A stretch of 64,000 nucleotides of DNA from Bacillus sp. N13C7 (lineage in GTDB: Bacteria; Bacillota; Bacilli; Bacillales; Bacillaceae), in contig NZ_JALAMO010000005.1 of assembly GCF_026790065.1 (NCBI RefSeq), forward strand, positions 62,001-126,000, read 5' to 3'. This document shows positions 16,288 to 25,045 of the stretch, piece by piece; position 1 is the stretch's first letter; each line of letters begins with the position of its first letter. The translations under genes and the position numbers were made by a program. The notes beneath the pieces were generated by a model. It was not told the origin of the DNA. It saw only the letters and a list, made by a program, of their open reading frames with translations, and ran no database searches.

Positions 16288-17454
16288 GTGATTAATGGTG
16301 AAAAAATGGTAGAAAGACCGATACGCTGGGCAATGGTAGGAGGCGGCCGGGGAAGTCAGATTGGATACATTCATCGTTCGGCGGCATTGCGTGATCATCA
16401 CTTCCAATTGGTTGCAGGCGCATTTGATATCATACCGGAACGGGGAAAGGAGTTCGGTATGAACTTGCATGTTTCTCCGGAACGCTGTTATACAGATTAC
16501 CGGAAAATGTTTGAAGGAGAAGCAAAACGTGAAGACGGCATTGAGGCTGTGTCTATTGCAACTCCCAATGGCACACATTATGAAATCTGCAAAGCAGCTC
16601 TGATGGCGGGGTTACATGTCGTATGCGAAAAACCTCTTTGTTTTACGGTCGAAGAAGCAAAAGAACTAGAATGTCTTGCAAAGAAAAACAACCGAGTCGT
16701 CGGTATTACATATGGCTACTCGGGGCATCAAATGATAGAACAGGCACGCCAGATGATCGCTAACGGTGAATTAGGGGACATTCGCATGATTCACATGCAA
16801 TTTGCACACGGATTCCACTCTGATCAGGTGGAATTGCAAAACGTTAGCACGAAATGGCGTGTAGACCCGAAGTTCGCAGGTCCTAGCTATGTACTAGGTG
16901 ACTTAGGCACTCATCCACTATTTTTATCTGAAGTGATGCTGCCGAAACTGAAAATAAAAAAATTATTGTGTACAAAGCAAAGCTTTGTAAAAAGCAGAGC
17001 ACCACTTGAGGACAATGCTTATACGATTATGGAGTATGATAATGGCGCGGTCGGCATGGTGTGGTCTTCTTGTGTAAATGCCGGATCAATGCATGGCCAG
17101 AAAATTCGTGTGATCGGTTCCAAAGCAAGTATTGAATGGTGGGATGAACAGCCCAACCAGCTGCGTTTTGAAATACAGGGAAAACCTGTACAGATTTTAG
17201 AGCGCGGAATGGGGTATTTATATCCGGAAGCATTACAAGATGACCGGATTGGAGGCGGGCATCCAGAAGGTTTGTTTGAAGCGTGGTCAAATCTTTATTC
17301 ACGGTTTGCCGTAGCAATGGAGGCTGCAGATCAAGGGAAAGAATTGAATGACATGTGGTATCCAGGAATTGAAGCAGGTGTGGAAGGAGTACGCTGGGTG
17401 GAAAACTGCGTTCGATCCGCGGATAAAGGCGCAGTATGGGTGGACTATCAATAA
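16288..17454 (+). CDS. Gfo/Idh/MocA family sugar/inositol oxidoreductase
   Basis: 388 residues from GTG 16288 with GGGGGG about 8 bases upstream; an internal ATG at 16306 (MVERPIRWAMVGGG) is an alternative. The N-terminal Rossmann fold has WAMVGGGRGSQIGYIHR, and the family motif EKPLCFTVEEAKEL is at about residue 117. The C-terminal domain includes YVLGDLGTHPLFLSEVM and GHPEGLFEAWSNLY. Members oxidise or reduce sugars and inositols with NAD(P). It is in one operon with the IolE-like gene under the palindromic operators. No dedicated transporter is adjacent, so the substrate may arrive through another system or arise inside the cell. Confidence 0.88.
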   Translation: MINGEKMVERPIRWAMVGGGRGSQIGYIHRSAALRDHHFQLVAGAFDIIPERGKEFGMNLHVSPERCYTDYRKMFEGEAKREDGIEAVSIATPNGTHYEICKAALMAGLHVVCEKPLCFTVEEAKELECLAKKNNRVVGITYGYSGHQMIEQARQMIANGELGDIRMIHMQFAHGFHSDQVELQNVSTKWRVDPKFAGPSYVLGDLGTHPLFLSEVMLPKLKIKKLLCTKQSFVKSRAPLEDNAYTIMEYDNGAVGMVWSSCVNAGSMHGQKIRVIGSKASIEWWDEQPNQLRFEIQGKPVQILERGMGYLYPEALQDDRIGGGHPEGLFEAWSNLYSRFAVAMEAADQGKELNDMWYPGIEAGVEGVRWVENCVRSADKGAVWVDYQ

Positions 17455-17573
17455 CATCAAGATCATAATGTTTGTCAATCAGCAGGTATTAGTGTGGAAA
17501 GAGATGTGGTTTTGATCAGTATTACCGCTTATGGGTAATGTTTTAGTGATGGTGACTCTATACAACTGAAACT

Positions 17574-17605
17574 GTGGGAGCGAGTGATGATCTCGCTCTC
17601 CCAGA
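17574..17605. terminator. Terminator between the oxidoreductase gene and yoaF
   Basis: GGGAGCGAG pairs with CTCGC-TCTCCC (small bulge), followed by a T-rich stretch. It is between convergent genes. Confidence 0.55.
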
Positions 17606-17607
17606 TT

Positions 17608-17907
17608 TTATTCACCCTGGTGTTTCTCAACTAAAGTGAATGTCCATTCTTTTAAGAGATGTTTCTGCACATACTTTTTCCCGTTTATCTCAATGTAAGG
17701 CAGGTCTGTCATGTCTCCGGCTAACTGTTTTGCCTCAGTTGCAGTTATTCCTAAAAAATGTCCGATGTAAAAGTAAATATCTCGTTCTTTTATAAGCAAG
17801 GTATCACTTTTTTCAACTGCTTTTGGATGGTTCATTTGCTTTAAGCCTTCACCGATAAAATAGCCAGCCAAAGCAATACCGATTCCTAAAAAAACGTCCA
17901 CATGCAT
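17608..17907 (-). CDS. yoaF: Small membrane-anchored protein YoaF, helix-turn-helix-like tail
   Basis: 99 residues. The N-terminus MHVDVFLGIGIALAGYFIG is one membrane helix. The rest is soluble, with an excisionase-like pattern: YFYIGHFLGITATEAKQLAG, then LPYIEINGKKYVQKHLLKEW, the familiar arrangement in which a helix-turn-helix is followed by a residue pair and a recognition strand. Function unknown. Gene order (next to yoaE) and size match B. subtilis YoaF from memory. It lies on the same strand as yoaE but downstream of that gene's terminator at 17970-18002. Confidence 0.75.
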   Translation of the reverse strand: MHVDVFLGIGIALAGYFIGEGLKQMNHPKAVEKSDTLLIKERDIYFYIGHFLGITATEAKQLAGDMTDLPYIEINGKKYVQKHLLKEWTFTLVEKHQGE

Positions 17908-17969
17908 GCCTCCATTATGTCGATGTTATGTTATACGGGCTTGGCATACCCCGGGTTTCAATATCACCA

Positions 17970-18002
17970 AAAAAACCGCCAGAATGTGCTCTGGCGGTTT
18001 TT
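17970..18002. terminator. Terminator downstream of yoaE
   Basis: AAAACCGCCAGA pairs with TCTGGCGGTTTT around a six-base loop, with A-run and T-run on either side, so it works in both directions. Confidence 0.75.
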
Positions 18003-18005
18003 CGC

Positions 18006-20048
18006 TCATGCTTTTTCAATCTGCACGCGGCCTGAAAAAAAGGTAGCGCCGCCGCCCATATCGGATAAGCGATCCGGGGTAAGTGCGTTTACAAGCTGTT
18101 TTTTTCCTGGTTCATCCGCCCATAATCCTTGACTGACGACAACACCGGGCAGCACTTGTTCCCCGACTGCAGCGGTCAGCTCGCATTCTCCGCGGCTGTT
18201 CCAAATTCGTACAGGATCCCCATCAGCGATTCCATGTTCATCAGCATCTTTTGTATTGATAAAGAGTTTTGGCGTCTTTTCAAGCTTGATGTGTTTTTCA
18301 TTGTTCGAAAACGTTGAGTTTAAGAAATTATGGTTTGGCGCCGGAACATACATAAACGGATGTTCATTATCGGATACAAGAGGCGTATATGTCGGTAAAG
18401 CCGGGAAGCCGTCTTGTTTCATTTTTTCTGAATATAATTCTATTTTTCCGCTTGGTGTCGGGAGTTTGCCTGGAAACAGCGGCTTTTCGCGTTTCGCTTT
18501 CATAAATGAGTGTTTAGAAAGTGAATCGTAATCAATCTCCGCTAAATACGGATTATCAGGATGGTCAAGTGCCTGGCGGATTAATTCTTCATCTGAATCT
18601 TTGAGCTCCTGGTCTGTGAATCCCATTGCTTCAGCCAGCAGACGGAATACCTCAGTGTTAGACTTGCTTTCTCCGTATCTCTCAATCACCGGCTGCTGAA
18701 GCTGAATGTAATGGTGCCAGTAGGAGGTATAAAAATCAGTATTTTCAAAAGCGGATGTTGCAGGCAGTACAATGTCCGCATATGCAGCCGTTTCCGTTAA
18801 AAACAAATCATGAACCACAGTAAACAGGTCTTTCCGCAGCAAGCCCTGTCTGACCTTGTTCGCTTCTGGCGCGACGACGGCCGGGTTCGTTCCGTAAATA
18901 AATAGAGAGCGAATAGGCGGATCTGTTTCCAAAAGCACCTTGCCAAGCTGATTCATATTAAACGATCTCGGTGTGCGCCCTTTCAGTAAGTCAGGGCGCT
19001 GCAACGCATTTGTGTTATATTCTAAAATTCCGCTGTTATGCTTGATTGCGCCGCCTCCTGTGTGCAGCCATTGGCCAGTGATCGCCGGAAGACAGGCAAT
19101 CGTCCTTACAATCATCCCGCCGTTATCGTGATGCTGGGGTCCGTTTCCGATTCTGATAAAAGAAGGGGAGGTTTCCCCGTACATTCTTGCCAGCTGGTAA
19201 ATATCTTCGGTGCTGACACCGGTGATCAGTGATACCTTTTCCGGATCATACTGTTTCACGTGTTCACGGAGCTCTTCATAGCCAACCGTGTATTCAGAAA
19301 GAAATGCTTCATTATGAAGGTTTTCTTTAAATAAAATGTGCATGATGCCAAGAGCAAGTGCGCTGTCAGTTCCCGGCTTTATTGGAATAAACCAATCTGC
19401 GAGACGCCCTGTCTGATTTTTATGCACATCAATCACAACAATTTTGGCACCTTGTTTTCGTGCTTTTTGAGCGATTGTAATCTGATGCATGTTTGTGCTG
19501 ACCGCGTTGATACCCCAAAAAATAAATAGTTTCGTATGAATGGTTTCCTCAGGATCAATCCCCGCACTTATACCCATTGTATATTTATAGCCCTCAGATC
19601 CCGCTTTGCTGCAAATCGTCCGTTCAAGCTGGCTTGAACCCATTCGGTAAAAGAAACGGCGGTCCATACCTTCCGCTGTTAATTTCCCCATATTTCCGTA
19701 AAAGCTGTACGGAAGTATGCTTTCAGCTCCCTCTTCATCAATCAGCTGCTTCCAGCGGGAGGTAATGGTATCAATTGCCTCTTCCCAAGAAATTGGTTCA
19801 AATATCGCCTGGCCTTTCGCACCTGTCCGTTTAAGCGGTGTAGTCAGCCGCTTTTCATCATAGATGCGCTCCGTCATGTTCCTGACTTTGTTGCAGATGT
19901 TTCCGGCCGTGACAGGATGATCGGGATCGCCTTGCACTTTTACAATTTTTCCGTCTTTTTTATGTATTAACAATCCGCACTGATCCGGGCAGTCCAGCGA
20001 GCAAACGGATTTGAGAATGCCGTTCTGTTGTGTGGCAAAAGATTTCAT
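18006..20048 (-). CDS. yoaE: Molybdopterin-dependent oxidoreductase YoaE (formate dehydrogenase/DMSO reductase family)
   Basis: 680 residues. The N-terminus binds a 4Fe-4S cluster (SVCSLDCPDQCGLLI and GNICNKVRN give the four Cys). The large Mo-bis-MGD domain follows with FEPISWEEAIDTITSRWKQL, NAVSTNMHQI, GTDSALALGIMHILF, IRIGNGPQHHDNGG and NPAVVAPEANKVR, and the C-terminal cofactor domain has NTKDADEHGIADGDPVRIWNSRGEC. There is no twin-arginine signal, so it is cytoplasmic. The physiological electron donor or acceptor is unknown, and no partner subunit is adjacent. It stands alone between a terminator and the divergent yoaD leader. Confidence 0.88.
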   Translation of the reverse strand: MKSFATQQNGILKSVCSLDCPDQCGLLIHKKDGKIVKVQGDPDHPVTAGNICNKVRNMTERIYDEKRLTTPLKRTGAKGQAIFEPISWEEAIDTITSRWKQLIDEEGAESILPYSFYGNMGKLTAEGMDRRFFYRMGSSQLERTICSKAGSEGYKYTMGISAGIDPEETIHTKLFIFWGINAVSTNMHQITIAQKARKQGAKIVVIDVHKNQTGRLADWFIPIKPGTDSALALGIMHILFKENLHNEAFLSEYTVGYEELREHVKQYDPEKVSLITGVSTEDIYQLARMYGETSPSFIRIGNGPQHHDNGGMIVRTIACLPAITGQWLHTGGGAIKHNSGILEYNTNALQRPDLLKGRTPRSFNMNQLGKVLLETDPPIRSLFIYGTNPAVVAPEANKVRQGLLRKDLFTVVHDLFLTETAAYADIVLPATSAFENTDFYTSYWHHYIQLQQPVIERYGESKSNTEVFRLLAEAMGFTDQELKDSDEELIRQALDHPDNPYLAEIDYDSLSKHSFMKAKREKPLFPGKLPTPSGKIELYSEKMKQDGFPALPTYTPLVSDNEHPFMYVPAPNHNFLNSTFSNNEKHIKLEKTPKLFINTKDADEHGIADGDPVRIWNSRGECELTAAVGEQVLPGVVVSQGLWADEPGKKQLVNALTPDRLSDMGGGATFFSGRVQIEKA

Positions 20049-20131
20049 GTGGCCCTGTTCCTCTCTCTAGTTAGATATTTTGTAAGAATTATAACACTTC
20101 CGATGATAACGTCAATTCTGAAAAAAAGAGA

Positions 20132-20160
20132 TTGACATCAATCTGAGACTTCTTTATGAT
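20132..20160 (+). promoter_or_regulatory. Promoter of yoaDCB
   Basis: TTGACA (20132-20137), a 17-base spacer, TATGAT (20155-20160). It is a strong sigma-A promoter just before the riboswitch. Confidence 0.75.
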
Positions 20161-20201
20161 AAACGTATTCTTTATTCCGAAAATTACATACTCAACATTT
20201 T

Positions 20202-20373
20202 CTATCCAGAGAGGTGGAGGGACTGGCCCTATGAAACCTCGGCAACATTATTGTGCCAATTCCAGCAAGCGACAGCTTGAAAGATAGGAAAGCAAGGTTT
20301 ATACCGGCGTCTGCCTGTAACAGAGCGCGCCTATATATGAATCTCTTTCCATCTTCGGAAAGAGATTTTTTTA
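20202..20373 (+). promoter_or_regulatory. S-box (SAM-I) riboswitch controlling yoaDCB
   Basis: The aptamer starts with CTATCCAGAGAGGTGGAGGG and continues through GAAACCTCGGCAACA, GTGCCAATTCCAGC and GAAAGATAGG (P1 closing strand, 20283-20290), the SAM-I core in order. After a variable stretch, ATCTCTTTCC (20341-20350) and GGAAAGAGAT (20357-20366) form a terminator hairpin followed by T residues. Transcription should stop when S-adenosylmethionine is plentiful and continue when it is low. Confidence 0.95.
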
Positions 20374-20385
20374 TGAAAAAATACG

Positions 20386-21408
20386 ATGAAAAGGATGTTT
20401 TGCACCATGACGGTTTTGGTTACAGCACCGTACAACGAAGAAGGACGCAAAGAGCTTAAAAACTTGTTTGGCTCGGTTGCTTACCACTCCTGGAAGGAAC
20501 AAGGCCGGGCATACCGGGAAAAAGAAATGATTCAGCTATTAAAAGAAACAAATGCGATAGGTTTGATTACAGAGCTTGATCAAGTTACAGACAGCGTATT
20601 TACATCTGTTCCAGATCTTTCATTTGTGGGCGTCTGCAGGGGAATGCCCTCCAATGTGGATGTGGCAGCAGCGTCAAAAAGGGGCATACCCGTTTTCTAT
20701 ACACCCGGGCGAAATGCACAAGCCGTGGCTGAAATGTTTATCGGGAATATGATTTCCTTTCTCCGCCATACCAGCACTTCAAATCAATGGCTGAAGGATG
20801 GGAAGTGGGACAGCGATTACTTGCAGGCTTATGTCAAATTTAAAGGAAACGAATTATCGGGAAAAACAGTCGGCATGGTTGGGTTTGGAGCAGTTGGGCA
20901 AAGGATTGCAAAACTCCTGACTGCGTTTGACTGTCAAATAAAGTATTACGATCCATACGTACAAGACGATCATCCGCTGTATCAAAAAGTATCTCTTAAA
21001 ACGGTTTTTTCGGACAGTGATATCGTTTCTATCCATCTGCCTCGTACCGAGGAAACGCTTGGACTTATAGATCAGGCGTATTTTGATCTAATGAAAGAGA
21101 GTGCGATTTTCGTCAATACTTCAAGAGCGGTGGTAGTAAACCGTGAAGACCTTTTATCTGTATTAAAAAAACATAAAATCAGAGGGGCGATTTTAGACGT
21201 TTTTTATCACGAACCTCCAGAGGAATCGGATTACGAATTGATCTCATTGCCTAATGTTCTGGCAACACCGCATCTCGCTGGCGCAACCTTTGAAGTGGAG
21301 GATCATCATGTGGCGATCCTGAATGAAGCCCTCAAAAAGTGGAAGGATGAAAAAACTCTTAATATTCCGACATTGTATAACAAGGTCGAACTGAAAACAG
21401 GGGTATAA
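20386..21408 (+). CDS. yoaD: D-2-hydroxyacid dehydrogenase (phosphoglycerate-dehydrogenase-like) YoaD
   Basis: 340 residues if begun at ATG 20386; ATGs at 20395 and 20407 (MTVLVTAPYNEEG) are in frame, and AAAAGG upstream favours 20407, so the start is uncertain. The NAD-binding domain has TVGMVGFGAVGQRIAKLL. Catalytic residues of the family are visible as the Arg in NTSRAVVVN, a Glu in DVFYHEPPEE and the His in ATPHLAGAT. The likely reaction is NAD-dependent oxidation or reduction of a 2-hydroxyacid. It is the first gene after an S-box riboswitch, co-transcribed with a sugar kinase (yoaC) and a transporter (yoaB), so its substrate is probably tied to methionine/SAM salvage rather than serine synthesis. 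Confidence 0.85.
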   Translation: MKRMFCTMTVLVTAPYNEEGRKELKNLFGSVAYHSWKEQGRAYREKEMIQLLKETNAIGLITELDQVTDSVFTSVPDLSFVGVCRGMPSNVDVAAASKRGIPVFYTPGRNAQAVAEMFIGNMISFLRHTSTSNQWLKDGKWDSDYLQAYVKFKGNELSGKTVGMVGFGAVGQRIAKLLTAFDCQIKYYDPYVQDDHPLYQKVSLKTVFSDSDIVSIHLPRTEETLGLIDQAYFDLMKESAIFVNTSRAVVVNREDLLSVLKKHKIRGAILDVFYHEPPEESDYELISLPNVLATPHLAGATFEVEDHHVAILNEALKKWKDEKTLNIPTLYNKVELKTGV

Positions 21409-21425
21409 GAAAGGAGGCCGACAGA

Positions 21426-22889
21426 ATGAAGAAACAAAAAGGCTATCTCGTATTTGATATCGGCACAGGGAATGCGAGAGTAGCAGTCGTGAGTGTGTCT
21501 GGCCGTGTTCAAACGGTTGAACGGGAGGACATTGTATATTCCACCGAGACACTTTACCCGGACAGCCGTTATTTTTCTCCTCAGGTGCTGTGGAAGCAAG
21601 TCATGAGATTGGCAAAACGTGCGCTTTCCCGTTCGAGTGATATTGACATCATTGGTTTGACATCGACGAGTCAAAGACAGGGAATTGTTCTGATCGATCA
21701 AAACGGCGAACCTTTTCTCGGATTGCCGAACATTGATAACCGCGGGCGTGAGTGGGAGGGGAGCATACCCAATCAGCAGGAGATATACAGCCGCACAGGT
21801 CGCCTGCCAACCGCACTTTTTTCTGCGCTTAAGCTTTATGGTTTAAAACAGCGCCAGCCGTCTTTGTGGGAAAAAACGGCAAGTTTTACAAGCATCAGTG
21901 ATTGGGTGACGTACCAGCTGAGCGGGAAATTGACATATGAACCATCACAGGCAACCGAAACCCTGCTGTTTGACGTAAAGCAAAACACTTGGTCAGAAGA
22001 GATGTGCGGCATTTTCGGCTTCTCCTCATCTATTCTTCCGCCTCTTGTAAGAGCGGGAACAGCGACTGGAACGATCACAAATGAGAATGCGTCCAAATTA
22101 GGGCTATCTATACATGCAAAGGTGGTAGCAGGGGGCGGGGATACACAGCTGGCTGTGAAAAGTACCGGCGCTGTGCTTGAGGACATTGTCATCGTATCAG
22201 GGACAACAACGCCAATCACCAAAGTTACTGCTGAGCATGACGATCTAAAATATAAAGCTTGGCTGAACTGCCATACAGATCAAGGACAGTGGCTTGTAGA
22301 AACGAATCCTGGCATTACCGGCCTGAATTATCAAAAATTAAAACAGATTTTTTACCCGAATGAAACGTACGATGTGATGGAGGAAGAGATGTCTGCACTT
22401 GCTAAAGAAGACAATGCATGTGTGGCGGCTCTCGGATCTTATTTGTCGGAAGAAAAGAATGCGTTAACCAGAGGCGGTTTTCTTTTTGATGCCCCGCTAT
22501 CAGCGCATTTAAAGAGAGCACATTTTGTACGTGCGGCGCTGCAAGAGATCGCATTTTCAATCAAATGGAACTTTGACATATTAACAGAGGTTACTCCGTA
22601 TGAACGTGACTATGTTTGGGTGTGCGGAGGAGGCTTTCAAAGCAAAACTCTCACTCAATATATTGCTGACCTTCTTCAGAAAAAAATCTATGTTCATGAG
22701 GGATTTCATCAGGCATCTGTCGTTGGTGCTGCTGTCATTTGCAATGAGACCTTTCAATTGACGGAAGAGATGTCAGCAAATGTCCGGGTGATAGAACCCC
22801 AAGACTGCCAGATTAAACCGGGCTTATATGAGAAATGGAAGCAAACCCAGCGCTTTTTCACAAGTTCAGAAAGCAAAGTGCTAATATAA
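21426..22889 (+). CDS. yoaC: FGGY-family sugar kinase YoaC
   Basis: 487 residues, with AGGAGG before the ATG 17 bases after yoaD. FGGY kinase features are the N-terminal phosphate motif GYLVFDIGTGNARVAVV, the substrate region TSTSQRQGIVLID, ISDWVTYQLSGKL, the ATPase-fold segment GGGDTQLAVKSTGAV, and adenosine-binding VCGGGFQSKTLTQYIADLL. It would phosphorylate a pentulose or related sugar with ATP. The S-box control suggests a sugar left over from S-adenosylmethionine use (for example from 5-methylthioribose or 5-deoxyribose), but mtnK-type kinases belong to another family and nothing in the sequence fixes the substrate. Confidence 0.85.
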   Translation: MKKQKGYLVFDIGTGNARVAVVSVSGRVQTVEREDIVYSTETLYPDSRYFSPQVLWKQVMRLAKRALSRSSDIDIIGLTSTSQRQGIVLIDQNGEPFLGLPNIDNRGREWEGSIPNQQEIYSRTGRLPTALFSALKLYGLKQRQPSLWEKTASFTSISDWVTYQLSGKLTYEPSQATETLLFDVKQNTWSEEMCGIFGFSSSILPPLVRAGTATGTITNENASKLGLSIHAKVVAGGGDTQLAVKSTGAVLEDIVIVSGTTTPITKVTAEHDDLKYKAWLNCHTDQGQWLVETNPGITGLNYQKLKQIFYPNETYDVMEEEMSALAKEDNACVAALGSYLSEEKNALTRGGFLFDAPLSAHLKRAHFVRAALQEIAFSIKWNFDILTEVTPYERDYVWVCGGGFQSKTLTQYIADLLQKKIYVHEGFHQASVVGAAVICNETFQLTEEMSANVRVIEPQDCQIKPGLYEKWKQTQRFFTSSESKVLI

Positions 22890-22983
22890 GGCGGCATATA
22901 CTGCTGTTTTGAGGAATTATCTAATTTTCAACTTTAACAAGGTAATACGGTAATGAATATAAGCATCTAAGGAGGAGACAGAA

Positions 22984-24228
22984 ATGTTAGATAAAATCGG
23001 TATACCGAAGCGGCTTGCCTGGGGGTTTATAGGGGTTGTTTTGTTTATGATGGGAGACGGGCTTGAACAAGGCTGGCTCAGTCCTTTCTTGATCGAAAAC
23101 GGGCTTACCGTACAGCAATCCGCTTCCATTTTTAGTATATACGGGATTTCCTTGGCTATAGCTTCCTGGTTTTCGGGTGTATGTCTGGAAGCATTTGGCG
23201 CAAAACGGACGATGTTTATGGGGCTGTTGTTTTATGTGATCGGTACAGCTGCCTTTATCGTATTTGGATTTGAACAGCTAAACCTTCCTGTAATGTATGT
23301 GACTTACTTCGTAAAAGGTTTAGGCTACCCGCTTTTTGCATACTCTTTCTTGACATGGGTCATTTACAGAACACCGCAAAACAAGCTAAGCACGGCTGTC
23401 GGCTGGTTTTGGATTGCATATTGCCTGGGCATGTTTGTGTTCGGTGCTTGGTACTCAAGCTACGCGATCAAAGCGTTCGGTTATTTGAACACGCTTTGGA
23501 GCTCTATTTTCTGGGTATGTCTCGGTGCATTCTTCGCATTGTTTATCAATAAAGACCGTTTTGAAAAGAAGAAAAGAAAAAGATTAGAAACAGCCGAGGA
23601 GCTTTTAAAAGGAGTTACCATTCTTTTTACGAATCCGCGAGTTCTTACAGGCGGAATCATCAGAATTATCAACAGCATTGGTACATATGGTTTCCCAGTC
23701 TTTTTGCCGATGCACATGGCTCAGCATGGAATTTCAACCAATGTGTGGCTGCAGATTTGGGGAACGATTTTTCTGGGGAACATTGTGTTCAACCTCATCT
23801 TTGGCATTGTCGGCGATAAGTTCGGCTGGAAAAATACCGTTATTTGGTTCGGCGGAGTCGGCTGCGGCATTTTCACCGTCCTATTATATTATGCACCTGT
23901 TTTCTCCGGCGGAAGTTTAGCGGTTGTCAGCGTGATCGGCTTTATTTGGGGAGGTTTGCTGGCAGGCTATGTGCCGATTGGTGCAATTGTGCCGACGGTG
24001 GCCGGAAAAGACAAAGGAGCGGCCATGTCTGTATTGAATTTGGCTGCAGGTTTATCAGCGTTTGTCGGTCCTGCGCTCGCTTGGCTGTTCATCGGTCTCA
24101 TCGGGGCGCAAGGTGTTGTCTGGATCTTTGCGATCCTTTATCTTGCGAGTGCGGTCATGACAAAATGCATTCATATACCTGAGGAAAAAGCAGTACAGGA
24201 GGAAACGACTCCTCAATATGCATCTTAA
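22984..24228 (+). CDS. yoaB: Major facilitator superfamily transporter YoaB
   Basis: 414 residues with about twelve hydrophobic helices, a central cytoplasmic basic loop (NKDRFEKKKRKRLETAEE, about residues 189-206) and the MFS loop GVCLEAFGAKRTMFMG between helices 2 and 3. It starts with AGGAGG before the ATG and ends the yoaDCB operon before a terminator. The group resembles alpha-ketoglutarate/sugar-acid permeases. Its position after a sugar kinase and a hydroxyacid dehydrogenase, all under a SAM riboswitch, suggests uptake of the sugar-like compound that the other two process. Confidence 0.85.
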   Translation: MLDKIGIPKRLAWGFIGVVLFMMGDGLEQGWLSPFLIENGLTVQQSASIFSIYGISLAIASWFSGVCLEAFGAKRTMFMGLLFYVIGTAAFIVFGFEQLNLPVMYVTYFVKGLGYPLFAYSFLTWVIYRTPQNKLSTAVGWFWIAYCLGMFVFGAWYSSYAIKAFGYLNTLWSSIFWVCLGAFFALFINKDRFEKKKRKRLETAEELLKGVTILFTNPRVLTGGIIRIINSIGTYGFPVFLPMHMAQHGISTNVWLQIWGTIFLGNIVFNLIFGIVGDKFGWKNTVIWFGGVGCGIFTVLLYYAPVFSGGSLAVVSVIGFIWGGLLAGYVPIGAIVPTVAGKDKGAAMSVLNLAAGLSAFVGPALAWLFIGLIGAQGVVWIFAILYLASAVMTKCIHIPEEKAVQEETTPQYAS

Positions 24229-24232
24229 TCAG

Positions 24233-24257
24233 GAAGCGTCCTGTTTCAGGGCGCTTT
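24233..24257 (+). terminator. Terminator of yoaDCB
   Basis: GCG-T-CCTG and CAGG-G-CGC form a stem with one G-T pair, followed by TTTTTA. Confidence 0.6.
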
Positions 24258-24456
24258 TTATGATTTATTTAGTAATGTAAGGATTCCCATGATTGTAACA
24301 GCATTTACCAATATGCATCTTTGTAAGTTATATAAGTATAAGAGGTGAAAATCTTGCAGGAAGTGGTCAAGAATCAAGACGCCATGTCTGGTGCAGATCA
24401 TGAATAGGACATTTTAAAGGGAAGGGCATATACGTGCACAGACAAGAAAATACCGT

Positions 24457-24990
24457 TCATTCTCTTGATTTTAAAATAGAGTACACATTTGTATCATAAG
24501 GGACTCCATTTTGATACATGTAGTGTCTTAAGACTCCTTCTTTTTGAAATCCCATTTTTACGAGCAGGCGATTTGATGCTTCATTTTCGGTAAATACGAC
24601 TGCGCCGATACGTGTCAGTCCAAGGGCAGAAAATCCGTAGGATACGGCCTTTGAAATGGCTTCTGATGCAAATCCGTTTCGCCAATGCGCCGGGATGATT
24701 TCATAACCGATCTCTGCACGCCTATGCTTGTGGGCCAAAGCATGAAAGCCAATCGTTCCAATCAATTCTTTAGTGTCTCTTCTCTCAATTCCCCACCGTA
24801 TACCCCTTTTTTCTTGATAAAGGGCGGCAAACGTTTGAGCCATTAAAATGGCTTGTTCTTTAGATTCCATGCTTTTAATTCCGTAATAGCGGGTCACCTC
24901 AGGGTTGGAAAAACAAGCAAAAATGGTTTCTGCATCTTGATCTCTGATTTGTCTAAGTGTAAGCCGATCCGTTTCTAATACAGGAAACAT
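24457..24990 (-). CDS. yoaA: GNAT acetyltransferase YoaA (RimJ/RimL-like)
   Basis: 177 residues, the length of RimJ-type N-acetyltransferases. Motifs: ETDRLTLRQIRDQDAETIF at the start, GTIGFHALAHKHRRAEIGYE, IIPAHWRNGFASEAISKAV (the acetyl-CoA pyrophosphate loop is in WRNGFASEA) and NEASNRLLVKMGFQKEGVLR. It transfers an acetyl group from acetyl-CoA to an amine, possibly a ribosomal or other protein N-terminus. The target is unknown. It reads away from yoxB and ends about 230 bases from the convergent yoaB. Confidence 0.82.
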   Translation of the reverse strand: MFPVLETDRLTLRQIRDQDAETIFACFSNPEVTRYYGIKSMESKEQAILMAQTFAALYQEKRGIRWGIERRDTKELIGTIGFHALAHKHRRAEIGYEIIPAHWRNGFASEAISKAVSYGFSALGLTRIGAVVFTENEASNRLLVKMGFQKEGVLRHYMYQNGVPYDTNVYSILKSRE

Positions 24991-25045
24991 TCCACCACTC
25001 CCAGTTTGCGTTTTCGTTTATCATATCTCCTTTATTTCTTCTTTT

